From Colius striatus (taxonomy: Eukaryota > Chordata > Aves > Coliiformes > Coliidae), in the NCBI RefSeq assembly GCF_028858725.1, contig NC_084790.1:32715031-32779030 (forward strand): a DNA stretch of 64,000 nt, in the 5' to 3' direction. Made by a program: the position numbers and the translations under genes. The notes under the pieces were generated by a model that did no database searches, had not been told where the DNA came from, and saw only the letters and a program-made list of their open reading frames with translations. Positions 1 to 37,484 of this stretch are shown piece after piece; the first letter of the stretch is position 1; each line of letters begins with the position of its first letter.

Positions 1-305
1 AAATGTAATAATGGAATTTCTGGAAGCATCTAGGTAAGTATCCTTGTGAAAAGATGAAAATGCTGGGAGATGTTGAAATTCAATAGTTTTAATTCTGTAA
101 ATGTTTTTGGGAAAATTCCATTCTTCTGTTTACAAAGTAGTTTGAGTTTCTTGTGAGATGAAAATACAGAAGTTGTGTAAATTAAACAGAAGGGGTATGC
201 TTTTGTATATTTACACACACTTTGTGTTTGTATTACTGTTCTTTAATTTTTCTTCATATCATTTACAATATGTCACTGTTTCACACTTATTCTCTATTAT
301 GTTGA

Positions 306-26369
<26,064 letters not shown>

Positions 26370-27155
26370 CAAAAACTGACATTTCCTGGACCTTCTCTTA
26401 GCCATATACAGTAAACTAACACAGTAATTGCCTTACACGACTTGAAAGATACAGACTGGATAATCTATCAGTAGCAGTATTGTTACTTCTTTCCAGGATG
26501 CAAGGTCTATTATCCTAATAGAAGAAAAATATTTTTGTATTTAAAGTTTATGCTGCACTGTGCTGCAAATGCTGTGGCACTCTTTTTTTAAGAAATGGAA
26601 CATGTTTACTTTTACAGGGACCTCAACACTGCCCCTTTCAGACTGGATCTTACTATAAAACGCTTCATGTCAAAGTGGTTTTAGGCTGAACACATTTTAA
26701 ATTATGTTTGTAAATGAACTTTTAAACACTGACCTATGCTTATATTTCAGGAAGGATTGAGTTTATTTTCTTTTGTTTCTTAGTAAAGAACTCTCAAGGA
26801 CTTTGTTCACTTTCCAAAGCTACTTGTTTACATTGTACACTGCGACCACCTTGCCACTTTTCATCACAAGCTTGAATATTTAAATTCTGTACCTATAACT
26901 GTAAAATAGCCAGGATTTCTCCTGTTTGTGATCAGTTATAATGCCTTTTTACAAAACAGAACAAAATAATAATAAAAAAGAAACAACACAAACAAATGAC
27001 TGTAAATTATTATAAATTAATTAAATGAGCTTTTTTTCCCCTCTCAGGCTTTTTTTGACTGTTCCTTTCCCCACCAACTCAGGCCTTCTTGTCACAAGTA
27101 TGAAATAAGACCAGTGTACCTATATGTTTTAATAAAATGTCTTGATGGAATCACT
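26370..27155 (+). other. CHD1: CHD1 3' UTR (approximate)
   Basis: Follows the stop codon without an obvious repeat. Two AATAAA signals are seen, at 26971-26976 and 27131-27136. The second is followed by TG-rich sequence and is my best guess for the main cleavage site near 27155. Longer forms are possible. Confidence 0.55.
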
Positions 27156-30100
27156 GCTTAGAATGTAAAAATTGTGGAAAGGGAACATTTTATTCCATTT
27201 AGTGCTCCTTTTTTATTGGATACTTCAAATACATATTTTTGGGGTTCTTTTTTTGCATTTGTTGTTATTTGTTTTGGGGTCTTTTTCATACTATATCAGT
27301 GTTGTCATTGTTCATAATGGAGTGGTAAGATACTCAGCTAAACTGTGCTCTGGAAAGCTTTTCAAGTGCATTGGTTTTAAAGAAGTAGTGGTAATCTCTG
27401 AACACTTCATACTCCAGATCATCCAAAATTTATTGTAAATCCATTTGTATTCCCTCTTCAACATGGGCAATAATGTTAAACGTGCTATGCAGCCAATTAC
27501 TATTTTAGAAGTTTTGAATGGCTTTATTGACAGAATTGTTTAAATGCACACTGATTGTACATAGGTGTAACTTCTAACTGACAAATTAAATTTAAACTAA
27601 AAGGATACGTGGGCTCTTGTAGTTTTCCTGCTGTGTTTTTCTCTACAGCCTTGCTTTCTCAGGTTTACCCAAAAAACATTAAACTCTTGGGTACTAGATT
27701 TTAATACACAATGTAATAATTAGGGAAGATACATAGCCTGGCATCATGTGGTTGGAGCTATATCCGATGCTCCATTTTTTTCTCTGTTTTTCTAATGTTG
27801 AGCATTTTTTTCTAATGAAATAGGTTTATATGAAAGCATTAATAGAGAACCAAAATCTGTCAACAGAGTTATCTTTTAGGATTTCACTATAAGCAGTTAC
27901 TGCACATTAAGTTTTAAGCTTATTTAAAATAGCCTGGGTTAATTAATGCTGTTTCATTTCTTAAGTCTTCATCTTCCCAGGATCTGGAGGGGCTTGATTG
28001 AGCTTGATTGCTGCAACAGTGTTTAGGTAGTGGCACATTGTGTCTGATGAGATGGTGCATGTGTGCCATGCATCTTCTGCATCTCGTGGTAAAAATCTAT
28101 AAGTTGGAGCATCTCCAGCCACTGACAGATTCTTACTGCCTGGGTCGAACACAGCATTATGTCATTGTGGCTGAGCCTGTCTAACATGACACGGTTAGTC
28201 TGCATCTCTTTTTGTTAGCGCTATCTCAAGTCTTTCTGAAATAGGCAAGACCAAATACTTACTTGGTGGCTTTGATGATTAGGATCTTTGGCAATTAGCC
28301 TCCTTAGGTTGTGTTAACTTCAATCACATTTGCAGATTTACAAATCACATTTGCAGCAGTTCCAATTTTTCCCCTTTGGTTTCAATTCAGAAAAAGTGGA
28401 GATAGCTTCCATTATACGGTGTATATTACAATTATTTAGAGGAGGCTCATATCCTCTGCAAATAAGATACTTATAATTGATTTTTCATGCCTGCAGATTT
28501 GATCTTTCTTTTAATCATTTGTCATGAAAAGTCTGTCAGATACTAATGCTGCCTGTCCGTAAGTGGTTTTGGTAAAGTAAAAAATCTGGTTGACTGCAAG
28601 AGAACACCCCTCATATGGCCATTGATAAAGATTCAGGTATTTTATCTACCATGCCTGGAGGTCTTAAGATTTCCATCGTGATGCTGTTACATGTTTCTAG
28701 TCTACCTAAAAAGATTAGATAGATGAAATAGATTGTTGGTCAGTCTGAAAAAGTATCTTAAAAACTGTATTGCTGTTATTGGCTTAAAGGACAGAGAAAT
28801 GCATGATCTGATTGCCATTAGCTTATGCTGGCATCATCATTTGGCTGCTCACGGTCATTTTGATCTTCAGTGCACATGTCCTGGTCTCTGAGCAGCACTT
28901 ACACAGCTTCTGGTTTCTGAAAGCCTTTCACTGCTATCAAGAACAGGATTTGTGAAGAATTCAAGCAACAACCTGGAAAGAATGGCAATTCCTGCAGAAA
29001 TGTGACACTTCTAAAAAAGGAGTGTGCCATGACTGCTCTTTGAGACAGACAGCACTGCAACATCAAACACTGACTGACTAGATCTGTCTTCCTTCTTCTC
29101 AGAGCTCAATTGGCCTAATTTGTTTGTGTATGGTGTTCTGTATTCAACAAATGGATGTTGTGACCTTCACAGCCCTTACTGTTTAGCTGCAAGGTTCCCA
29201 GTGAAAGTGTAAAATCCCAGAGAAGTACTCCTGTAGTGATGTATTTTAAGGAGCTGTTTCAATCTCCAGTGTAACACTTAGTGTCGTGTTCACCGACAAC
29301 AGCTGTTTTTGGTAGGAAATTATCTCACCATTGCTTAGGAAGATGAGCAAGACTGAAGACACTAAAGATGATGATCCTGATAGAGCTTTTCTTCCCGATG
29401 AGACATTTTTATTGCAAGTTTCTTCATTGAATTTTATTTGAGCAACAAATTAAATCCTGGCTTCATTTTGTGTACTATGGCCCTAATAAGGAATGACTGT
29501 AGACAATCTTTATATGGGAGTAGTAAAGACTATTAAAAATAGGTAACACCTGGCATGAGTCATCCTCATGTACTGCTTCAAGGTTTCTTTTACTGAACTA
29601 TGTTGAAACAGGTACATAGTGCCTTTACTTGTATCTCTTCATTCTTCCAACCAAGCTAGTATGGTTAACTGAAATTTAGTCTTTGTTCTTAAAATTTTAC
29701 GCTGAAAATTTTATTTGTGAAATGCTCCAGAAGCAGTAGCTAAGAAATAGAAGGGGAGGTTTGTGGAATTTTTTTTTTCTTATCCTTTTCATTTTCTCTA
29801 CAGTCCAAATTATTAAGATAGAAACAGAGAACAAATGAGTAATGTAGAACACATTCTGGTCCACTCATTCTCACAGATCTTACCTTGTATGCAGTCAGTA
29901 AAAGATCATCCTTTGGATATGGCCCATACTAAACCAATATTTCTTGCATATATTTTCCAACCTTGTAGCCCACACAATGTATTGGTAACTTTTTTTTATT
30001 TACAAAATTTTTTTTAATAAGTGAAAAAATAGTTTGGGATAAATAATTACATTTAATTGTGATTATTAGTTTGTGTCAAGAATTAATAATTCCTCTTATC

Positions 30101-30987
30101 ATATTGAAAATATTTCTAGAGCCAATGCACAAAATAATTCTTCCAAAATTATTTGTAGCATTTTCATAACCTCGTGGAAGCTGCTTACTTTGTTTCACAC
30201 TTCAAAATTCAGCATTAAGCTTTTAATTTATATCAATATGATGATTCTATGATGATGAATATAATTACCACTTAAAATGTGTCAGCAGAATAATTTTTTA
30301 CAAAAGCTTAGCAATTTGTTCATGAGAGATATTGTAGAAAAAAATGGAATGATGCTGATGTACAGAAAAGTGGCAAGTCTTGGTCAAATGTGTAATTCAG
30401 TTTATTTCAAAACCTCATTATTTACATAAAGTGATAAATACAGAAAAATTGCATGTATTTATTGTGGATTATGAGGACTGTATTTCAAATTTGTTTTCTA
30501 CTGTAGAATATTACTTATTTTCATGAATCTTAATCATTCACAGGAAATAAACTAACAGTCCTTTGAGATATGCTAAGCGCTATCTTCATTTATGAACCTT
30601 CAAAGCGATTAATTCATTGATGTTTAGTCAGCATCGGAGACTTAATTATAGCCTCAAGTCCAAGCTTGATTCATTACAATAATACTTTTCTTCTAGCTGT
30701 AAGGAAAAATGTAGCTGTTTAATAGTCTATAATAATATATATGAGTTATATGTGAGGTAGCTGCTTTCTAAACCTTGGTTAAATGCTTAATCTTTCTGTT
30801 ACAAGTGACCCACAGTCGTTTGCCATGGCAAGTAATACGGCCTCATATGGATGTTCCCGCGCACCTGAATGTCTTTTCCACTATGGAACTAAGCATGTCT
30901 CTTGCAAATATCATGTGTCAGGCAGTGATGGTCTATTTCACCTAACTCTCCTGAAGTGTTTCCTTGGCAGCATATATTACTGGTGGA
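27156..30987. other. Intergenic region, CHD1 to provirus
   Basis: No gene or known repeat recognised. Two overlapping minus-strand frames at 27961-28205 have no family signal that I know. 30780-30987, immediately beside the provirus, also carries a plus-strand open frame with no recognisable product. Confidence 0.5.
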
Positions 30988-31510
30988 TTACTTGCGGAAT
31001 CAAACTCTGTAACTCAAAGAGTTATAAAGAAGGTATGTTTATTCGGCGCCGGGCGCACGGGGGATCGCTCCACCACAAACGTGCGCTCCTGACTCGGCAA
31101 CTTGCTTGATTTATATTTGTTATAAAGTTACAAAATCATATGATGAGATTATCCGCCTAGACAAAGACACAACCTGTCCCCGATTTCGCATGTAAATTAG
31201 GTCTTTTCTTCCTTTCATTTGCTTGATGTCTCCCGGTGATGGCTGGTGATGGTCTTTGGGGCCTTGGGAGATGAAGGCTGATAAGTTCTGAGGCTTTCTC
31301 ACCCCAGATCTTCACATATCGCTTGGCCCCTCGCAGAACCAGTTTCTGCCCTCAAGGAAGTTGGAGGACCCCGGAGGTATTGTGTGAGGAGATAAGCGTG
31401 ACCTTTTACAGCTTGTGTGAATTTTGTCCTGTCTGAAAAATAAGCTTTATACTACTGTGATAAGTTAGTATAAGGTTTATTAGCACATGTTATTATAAAG
31501 CTCTACATCA
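30988..31510 (-). repeat. 3' LTR of outer provirus
   Basis: 523 bases, near-identical to 42488-43009. The expected terminal TG on the plus strand reads TT here (30988-30989), a point change at the LTR edge. It carries the functional-looking AATAAA on the minus strand near 31036-31041. Confidence 0.95.
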
Positions 31511-31524
31511 ATCCCCCCTTTTTC
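31511..31524 (-). promoter_or_regulatory. Polypurine tract of outer provirus
   Basis: On the minus strand reads GAAAAAGGGGGGAT directly against the TGATGTAG start of the 3' LTR. This is the plus-strand DNA primer position for reverse transcription and fixes the U3 edge. Confidence 0.85.
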
Positions 31525-31630
31525 TATAAAATTAGTAAATTCTTTTACTATTGATACAGTGATTCCTTATTAAGGATTTTACTAAAGTACTTATTTGAAT
31601 CAAGCTTGTCTTAGCTGATGTTCTTTCCAC

Positions 31631-31745
31631 TTAAGAGCATGCATCTCTGGTGCTCTGGCAACAAAAGAAACATCTGATACAGATGACAAATAGCACAATG
31701 ATAACAATTATCAGAATTGTTACCACAAAAGTTGTATCAACCCAG
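31631..31745 (-). pseudogene. env transmembrane tail remnant of outer provirus
   Basis: Minus-strand frame ending in TAA (31631-31633) with a membrane-spanning stretch (ILIIVIIVLFVICIRCFFCC), matching the end of a gamma-type TM subunit. Directly preceded by integrase-core sequence, so a large internal deletion has removed the rest of integrase and nearly all env. Confidence 0.65.
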
Positions 31746-31749
31746 CAAA

Positions 31750-32438
31750 GTTAGGTAACCGTGAAGTTAATTTACTCCATGACTCTTGTCACTTCTCACG
31801 CTTTTGCTGTTCTTGTGGGAAATGCCTTTGGCCAACCTGAAAAGGTGTCAGTTAGCACTAACAGGTCCCTTTTCTCTGCCAATTTGACCCATCTCTGGTT
31901 TAGGAGTGTTCTTTGGATTAGTTTGGAGGCAAAGATCACATTGGCAAGTTACTTGTTTTACAGTACTATATAAATTCCTGGCTATAATTTGCCTGATTAG
32001 ATGCCTGTGCAGAGCCTCTGCCCCCCCAGTGTTCCTTTTTGTTCTTTGCTCACTAAAGACCATAGTAAGTAAATGGGAATGACTAATTTTCCTTGTGGGG
32101 TAACAGCCCACAATCCTTCCTCATTATATGTGGCCTCTAGATCTGTGATCAATTTCTTATCCTTTTTAGTATAATTAGGCTTACCTTCCAGGGAGATTTG
32201 TCCATCTGGAATCAAGGCTCCCTCAAACCTTACCTCTCCTTTTGCAGCCTGTTTTGCCTCTCTGTCTGCCAGCTCATTTCCTCTTTCCAACTCCGAGCTT
32301 GCTTTTTGGTGCACCCTCATGCATAATAGCCACTTTCTCAGGGAGTTGTATGGCATCAAGTAGTTTTAAAATTTCGTCATAGGTGCTTCCATCTGTAAAC
32401 CAGCTTTCCACGTTGTCCAGAGGGGTCTCCTTCAGGTC
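31750..32438 (-). pseudogene. RNase H and integrase N-terminus of outer provirus
   Basis: Resumes the outer pol after the nested insertion. RNase H motif WFTDGSTY is followed by a shortened domain, then NELADREAKQAAKG and the HHCC zinc-binding region (HRHLIRQI ... CDLC) near 31930-32020. A piece of the integrase core (TDTFSGWPKAFP) follows near 31800-31850 in another frame. The frames are broken at least twice, and the integrase is cut off soon after. Confidence 0.75.
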
Positions 32439-32970
32439 TCCTTCAGGACCTGAAGCGCTTAGATTTTGTATGATCTTACTCTCTTCCAGATTATATATTT
32501 TCCAGAGCATCGGTTCATGAGGGTTTCCATTTACTTGGATTATTACTAAGAACAACACTAACGGTATACCAAGAGAAAGGGTATTTATCAATTTTGCTAA
32601 TTTAAGTATGTTTTTACCAGTCCTGGGGAAGTTTGACCATTGCTGCTTTTGCGTCCCACTGTTCTGGTTCTTTTCTCCACAGTTTGTTCCTCCTCTGCCT
32701 CGCCCATCGACTCGGTTGCTTCGAGCCACGGGGTGTACCATCTTCTCGGCAGCAAGGGAACTCTTCAGGAGAACAGCTGTTTCGGGCTTTCTGCCTGTTT
32801 ACATAGGCTTCCCGCTTCGCAGCTTTAACTAATGGGACAAAGCAAGACACAGTTAGCACTTCCCTTCTGCACTTTATAGCCAGGATTTCAGCTACAAAGG
32901 GGACTGATTCGTTGAAATGGTAACAAGAGTTTATTCCTTTTGGCAAAGATTTCCCACCACTCATGGGATT
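32439..32970 (-). pseudogene. env N-terminal remnant, nested provirus
   Basis: Two overlapping frames (32614-32964 and 32274-32741) give a long basic leader then a hydrophobic signal (LGIPLVLFLVIIQVNG) and the first residues of the surface subunit, ending at the deletion junction at 32439. The open frame then reads straight into outer RNase H, a chance fusion. Confidence 0.6.
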
Positions 32971-33416
32971 TTTTGAGTAATTTCTTGTTTAGACTCTAAT
33001 TGTTTTAATTTCCACTCAGTGAGAGTTCTTTGGATTCATCAACAATGTGTGCAAACTCCTATTGGAGGGTATTCACATTCACAGTGGGTCCACCATTTAT
33101 CCTGGCATACCTTACTCCTAAAACAAGTAAATGGATAACGATTACAGTTCAAAGATTATAATTCAAATCATTAAGCCCAATTCATATACTCTGAGTGCAT
33201 ATATTATTTATATCAGTATATCCTCTATATTCAATATTTTATAGTTGCATAAGTTTAGTAATTTACTTCAGCACACTTTTTACGCTTCCATATATAATAG
33301 ATAAACAAAGAAATAATTGATAAACAAAGAAATAATTATTGCAAATGTAAACAACAATAAACACTTTATACCGAAAGGTAACAACAAAATAATCAAATAA
33401 AGTCTTTGTCATTACG
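32971..33416 (-). other. Nested provirus segment between integrase and env
   Basis: AT-rich with a short direct repeat (GATAAACAAAGAAATAATT at 33300-33337). No readable viral protein. Possibly the env splice-acceptor region or decayed sequence. Confidence 0.4.
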
Positions 33417-33614
33417 TTATCTTTTCAGGGTTATCTTGGTGTCACCTGGAGTACTGATTACTTTCCAGTGGGGTCTCGTTACCGGGCCTTTAATGTGACT
33501 GGCATGAGTCCATCCACGCTCAGCAGTCCGGACAGCTGTTTCTGTTGTAAGCAAAACAAGATAAGGTCCCTCCCAATTGGACTTTAGGGTTTCTTCCTTC
33601 CACACTTTAATCAC
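33417..33614 (-). pseudogene. Integrase C-terminal GPY module, nested provirus
   Basis: Reads WKEETLKSNWEGPYLVLL and RGWTHASHIKG, the gammaretroviral GPY/F chromatin-targeting module, in a frame separate from the catalytic part. Confidence 0.65.
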
Positions 33615-33654
33615 CCAGGTTTAACATTGTGAATTTTTAAGTCCAACGGGGGGG

Positions 33655-34434
33655 TCATTGCACAATCAGTCCATGTTCCCAGAGCTTGTTACGATGTGCT
33701 GCTAATTGCGAAACATATTCATTAATTACAGGATCTCGAATTAAAACATTTGTTTGTGGACTTTCAATTCTATATGACATTCCATACACCATTTCAAATG
33801 CTGATATTCCCACATCTGCTCGGGGCCTGGTTCTGAGAATTAATAGTGCCATGGGTAGGCAGTTAATCCATGATAATTTGGTTTCTATCATTAATTTAGT
33901 CAAAGTAGTTTTGATTTCTCCATTCATCCTTTCAACCTTTTCCGAACTTTGTGGATGCCGTGGTGTATGGTATTCCCACTTAATACCCAAATTTTCTGTT
34001 AGATCTCTAACAATTTTTGACACAAAGTGTGTTCCTCTGTCCGAGTCGATTACATCAGGTACTTCATATCGAGGTATAATGTGTTCAAGTAATATCTTAG
34101 TAACTTGGTTAGCAGTTGCCTTGGAGGTAGAAAAAGCCTCAACATAATGTGTTAAATGATCCACCATTACTAATAAATATTTGTAACGCCCTACCCTAGG
34201 TAGTTCAGTAAAATCCACTTGTATGTGTGAGAAGGGTCTGTATGCTGGGGAACGTCCTCCAAGAGGTTTTTGTCTCATGTTGTTTCGATTAACCCTTTGA
34301 CAGATCTTGCAGGCTGCTGTAACCGTTTTTGCTATGTTATATACACCTATACATGCAAATTGTCGATTGAAATGATCAACTAACGCCTGTGTTCCCCAGT
34401 GTGTTTTACTATGTATTTTTTGAAAATATTTCAA
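33655..34434 (-). CDS. Integrase, nested provirus (open frame)
   Basis: 259-codon frame with the HHCC zinc-binding region (HWGTQALVDHFN ... CKICQ), catalytic Asp in QVDFTELP, second Asp in DSDRGTHF, and Glu in KVERMN at 35-residue spacing, so the DD35E triad is visible. Its first listed codon is TTG and the frame is shifted against upstream pol near 34435. It ends in a stop before the C-terminal module. Confidence 0.82.
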   Translation of the reverse strand: MKYFQKIHSKTHWGTQALVDHFNRQFACIGVYNIAKTVTAACKICQRVNRNNMRQKPLGGRSPAYRPFSHIQVDFTELPRVGRYKYLLVMVDHLTHYVEAFSTSKATANQVTKILLEHIIPRYEVPDVIDSDRGTHFVSKIVRDLTENLGIKWEYHTPRHPQSSEKVERMNGEIKTTLTKLMIETKLSWINCLPMALLILRTRPRADVGISAFEMVYGMSYRIESPQTNVLIRDPVINEYVSQLAAHRNKLWEHGLIVQ

Positions 34435-34561
34435 CTGCTATGCCCTTTGGCAAAACTTCTCTCCCATCTGGCAATATGTACTTGCCGCTGTTCAGTTGTT
34501 TGAAAACGATTGTGTAACAGTTCATTATCTTCTCCTGGGTACAAAAATTCAGCAGGATTAA

Positions 34562-35947
34562 CTACCCCAATAGTTTTTTTAAAGATAGTTTAGGGGATTC
34601 TATAAGTATCCCCTCATACTTTAATAATCGACTATCTGTAAGCCATTTCTCTGCTTTTTTTTGTTGTAACACTCCCCTGATGTTATGAGGCGCATATAAG
34701 ACAACTTCTCCATTAAAGGTAATGCGATTTGTTTCTTCAAGTAATAAGGCAGCTGCAACAATGATTTGTAAGCAGCTCGGCCAACCCCTGCTCACAGGGT
34801 CTAACAGCTTTGATAGGTATGCCACCAGTTTCTTTTGTCCAGCCCATTCCTGAGTTAATACTCCGAATGCCGTTCCTTCATGTATGTTAACAAATAAATG
34901 GAATGGCCGCTTTAAATCTGGTAGGCTTAAAACCGGTGCTTGACTTAGCTCTCTTTTGAGGCTGGCAAACTGCTCTTGATCCTGAGGGATCCATTTGGGT
35001 ATTCTGTCTTTAGACAGTTGTTCATATAAGAATTTAACTTTAAAGCTATAATTCTCTATCCATTGCCTACAATATCCAAATAGTCCTAACACCTGTCGAA
35101 TTTGTCTCTTAGTAACAGGCACAGGTAATTCCAGAATTCCTTTAATGCGCTCTGGATCCAATATCTTTTTTCCGTTAAACAAATAATGTCCCAAATATTT
35201 AACTTTTTCCTCCACAAATTGTAACTTTTCTCGTGATACCCGTAGTCCCTTTTGTGCAAGAAAGTTTAGGAGTCGAATGCTTTCTTTCCTTACATCTTCC
35301 TTATTATTCCCTGCTATGAGCAGATCATCTACATATTGTAACAGCACGTTTCCCGTTTGTGCCTGGTATTCCTTTAAGAGCTCTTCCAGGGCCTGTCCAA
35401 ACAGATTAGGAGACCCAGTGAACCCTTGGGGGAGCACGGTCCATCTCAATTGCTGTCTACGGCCTGTTTCTATGTCTTCCCATTCAAAGGCAAAATAATC
35501 ATGGCATTCTTCTGCCAGTGGACAGGCCCAAAAGGCATCCTTTAAATCAACCACACTATACCAGGAGTTATGGGGTCCTAGCTTGCTTAGCAGTGTGTAT
35601 GGATTTGCTACTACAGGGAACCGGGTGATAGTTCTTTTGTTTATTTCCCTTAAATCATGTATGAGCCGATATTTCCCATTAGGTTTCTTTACAGGCAGAA
35701 TGGGGGTGTTAAAGGGTGACATACAAGGCTCTAAAATTCCTTGTGTTAATAATCGATCAATTTCTGGTTTTAATCCTCTCCGTCCTTCTAGGGATATGGG
35801 ATATTGCTTTACCCTCACAGGTATGTGGGGTTCAGAAATTTGGACTTTAATCGGTGGGATTTCCAGTCTACTAATTGTGTCCGGAGAGTACCAGACATTG
35901 GGGTTAATTTGTTTTTGATCATCCACGGTCAAAGGATAAGCAGACAC
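34562..35947 (-). CDS. Reverse transcriptase, nested provirus (open frame)
   Basis: 461 codons without a stop. NTPILPVKKPNGKYRLIHD, motif A VVDLKDAFWACPL, motif B LPQGFTGSPNLF, catalytic LLQYVDDLL, then connection domain (AYLSKLLDPVSRGWPSCLQ). The 5' limit codon is GTG and not a real start, as expected for a gag-pol readthrough product. The RNase H domain that should follow is missing: soon after NPAEFLYPGED the sequence jumps to the integrase approach. Confidence 0.85.
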   Translation of the reverse strand: MSAYPLTVDDQKQINPNVWYSPDTISRLEIPPIKVQISEPHIPVRVKQYPISLEGRRGLKPEIDRLLTQGILEPCMSPFNTPILPVKKPNGKYRLIHDLREINKRTITRFPVVANPYTLLSKLGPHNSWYSVVDLKDAFWACPLAEECHDYFAFEWEDIETGRRQQLRWTVLPQGFTGSPNLFGQALEELLKEYQAQTGNVLLQYVDDLLIAGNNKEDVRKESIRLLNFLAQKGLRVSREKLQFVEEKVKYLGHYLFNGKKILDPERIKGILELPVPVTKRQIRQVLGLFGYCRQWIENYSFKVKFLYEQLSKDRIPKWIPQDQEQFASLKRELSQAPVLSLPDLKRPFHLFVNIHEGTAFGVLTQEWAGQKKLVAYLSKLLDPVSRGWPSCLQIIVAAALLLEETNRITFNGEVVLYAPHNIRGVLQQKKAEKWLTDSRLLKYEGILIESPKLSLKKLLG

Positions 35948-35989
35948 TGTTAGCTCTTGATTTTTACTTTAATTTCTAATTGCAATTCA

Positions 35990-36260
35990 ACAATTAAATC
36001 TCGTCCTAGCAGATTAAATTCTGCTTCAGGGACGAGCAAGAGCTCACCCATTCCAAATTTATTTTCAGTTTCGAATACCACATTTTTGATTTTACTTACT
36101 TTAAAGGGTTCTCCTTTTGCCACAATCACTTGTACTTTTTTTCAGGGGATACTTTACATCCCTCAGGTATTTGCCTAATAGTCGATTTCTCAGCCCCAGT
36201 GTCTACTAAAAAGGTGAACTCTTGTTTATGGAGACCTAATTTTATTTTTATCAAGGGCTC
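35990..36260 (-). pseudogene. Protease of nested provirus
   Basis: Minus-strand translation gives FLVDTGAEKSTI near 36180-36230, the aspartic protease active site, then a frame break at a run of A near 36135 before the RT frame. Confidence 0.65.
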
Positions 36261-36302
36261 ATGATGACTCCGGTCCCCTAAAATATAGAGCCCCTGACTC
36301 TC

Positions 36303-36926
36303 CTATTCTGTCTTTAACATTTCCTCATCCCTGATCCTTTCTCTGCAATCCTTCTTTATATGTCCCTTTTTTCCACAGTAAAAACAACACCTCTGTTCCT
36401 TCTTTACTACTACATTCCCTTGTTTCGTTCCAGCAGCAGTTTGTCTTTTACGATCCTCTCTGACCGCTGCTACCATCATTTTCACTTGCCGCTTGCTGCT
36501 CTCCTCCTCTCGCCTTACATAGACTTTCTGGGCTTCCCTCAATAATTCATCCAACCCTCTCACTTGCCAGTCTTCTAACTTTTCAATCTTCTTTCTGATA
36601 TCCCCCCATGATTTTGCTACAAACTGAGTTTTGAGGAGTGCTTGCCCTACAGGGTCGTCTGGATTTACCCCAGAATACAGCTGAAGGGCTTTCCTCAGTT
36701 GTTCCAGCCACTCAGTAGGGCTCTGATCTTTCTTTTTCCTTTGTTTGGTTTTTATTTTATTCAACGGGTAAAGTCTAGTTCCCGGTCTTTTTAGCCATAC
36801 TTCCGCATATTGACTTTCTTCCGGGTTAAGAGGTTTTTTATTATTAACCCAGAGATTTAATTGTTGTCTTATCCAATCTTCTTCTGGCCCGCAGACTAGC
36901 CAAAAGATATTTTCAGATTCTATCAT
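36303..36926 (-). CDS. gag remainder with zinc knuckle, nested provirus
   Basis: 207-codon frame: matrix tail, then directly a capsid end with SPTEWLEQLRKALQLYS (homology-region position) and KIEKLEDWQVRGLDELLR, then an intact CCHC knuckle CFYCGKKGHIKKDC. Much of capsid appears absent, so an internal deletion is likely. Confidence 0.75.
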   Translation of the reverse strand: MIESENIFWLVCGPEEDWIRQQLNLWVNNKKPLNPEESQYAEVWLKRPGTRLYPLNKIKTKQRKKKDQSPTEWLEQLRKALQLYSGVNPDDPVGQALLKTQFVAKSWGDIRKKIEKLEDWQVRGLDELLREAQKVYVRREEESSKRQVKMMVAAVREDRKRQTAAGTKQGNVVVKKEQRCCFYCGKKGHIKKDCRERIRDEEMLKTE

Positions 36927-36955
36927 TTTTTGAAATCTTCTTCCCTCCCCATATC

Positions 36956-37108
36956 TTAGTACAGTCTTCTATCATTTTTTTGCTTATCTTTCCCTAGTGT
37001 TTCAGGGAAATATCTCCAATCGTCTAAGATATATGCCAGAGGGGTATCCTCAGGTACAGTAGGTACCCTTCCCATGGGAGTCGAAGGCTTGCTGCCCTTC
37101 GCCCCCAT
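36956..37108 (-). pseudogene. gag matrix N-terminus of nested provirus
   Basis: ATG at 37106-37108 gives MGAKGSKPSTP, a myristoylation-type start, then PLAYILDDWRYFPETLG. The frame ends in a stop at 36956 and gag continues in another frame, so matrix is broken. Confidence 0.7.
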
Positions 37109-37484
37109 CTTCTGGATTATCCACAAACACACACTCACTCACTCCCCTTGTTCCTGGCCCAGTCCCTCGCGGGATATGGGAAACGCAGTACTTAAGGGTC
37201 CACACTCGCTTGATTCAGTGTATCGAACCTCTCAGTCACTATAATCCAGGAAACCCAATCCCACCCGAACGGAAAAACCCGTGAACCAATTCACAATATA
37301 CTTACGCGTCCTGCGTCTTCGTCCAGACTCCCGTGCACAGAATTTTTATGGGATTTTACCGGTTTCCCCTTTGCTCATTATTCTAGAATTTAGGTTCGTC
37401 GGTAAGGTTGAGGTAGGCTGTCAGTCGCGGGGCCGCGGATTGCCGCGGGGCGCCTCCCCGGAGGACTGAAGCTCACCGTTCCTT

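Noticed and set aside
30783..31109. 108-codon plus-strand frame next to the provirus
   Set aside because: Runs across the 3' LTR edge and has no recognisable protein signal.
32274..32438. A fused env-RNase H gene
   Set aside because: The open frame crosses the deletion junction between two different proviruses; the fusion is accidental.
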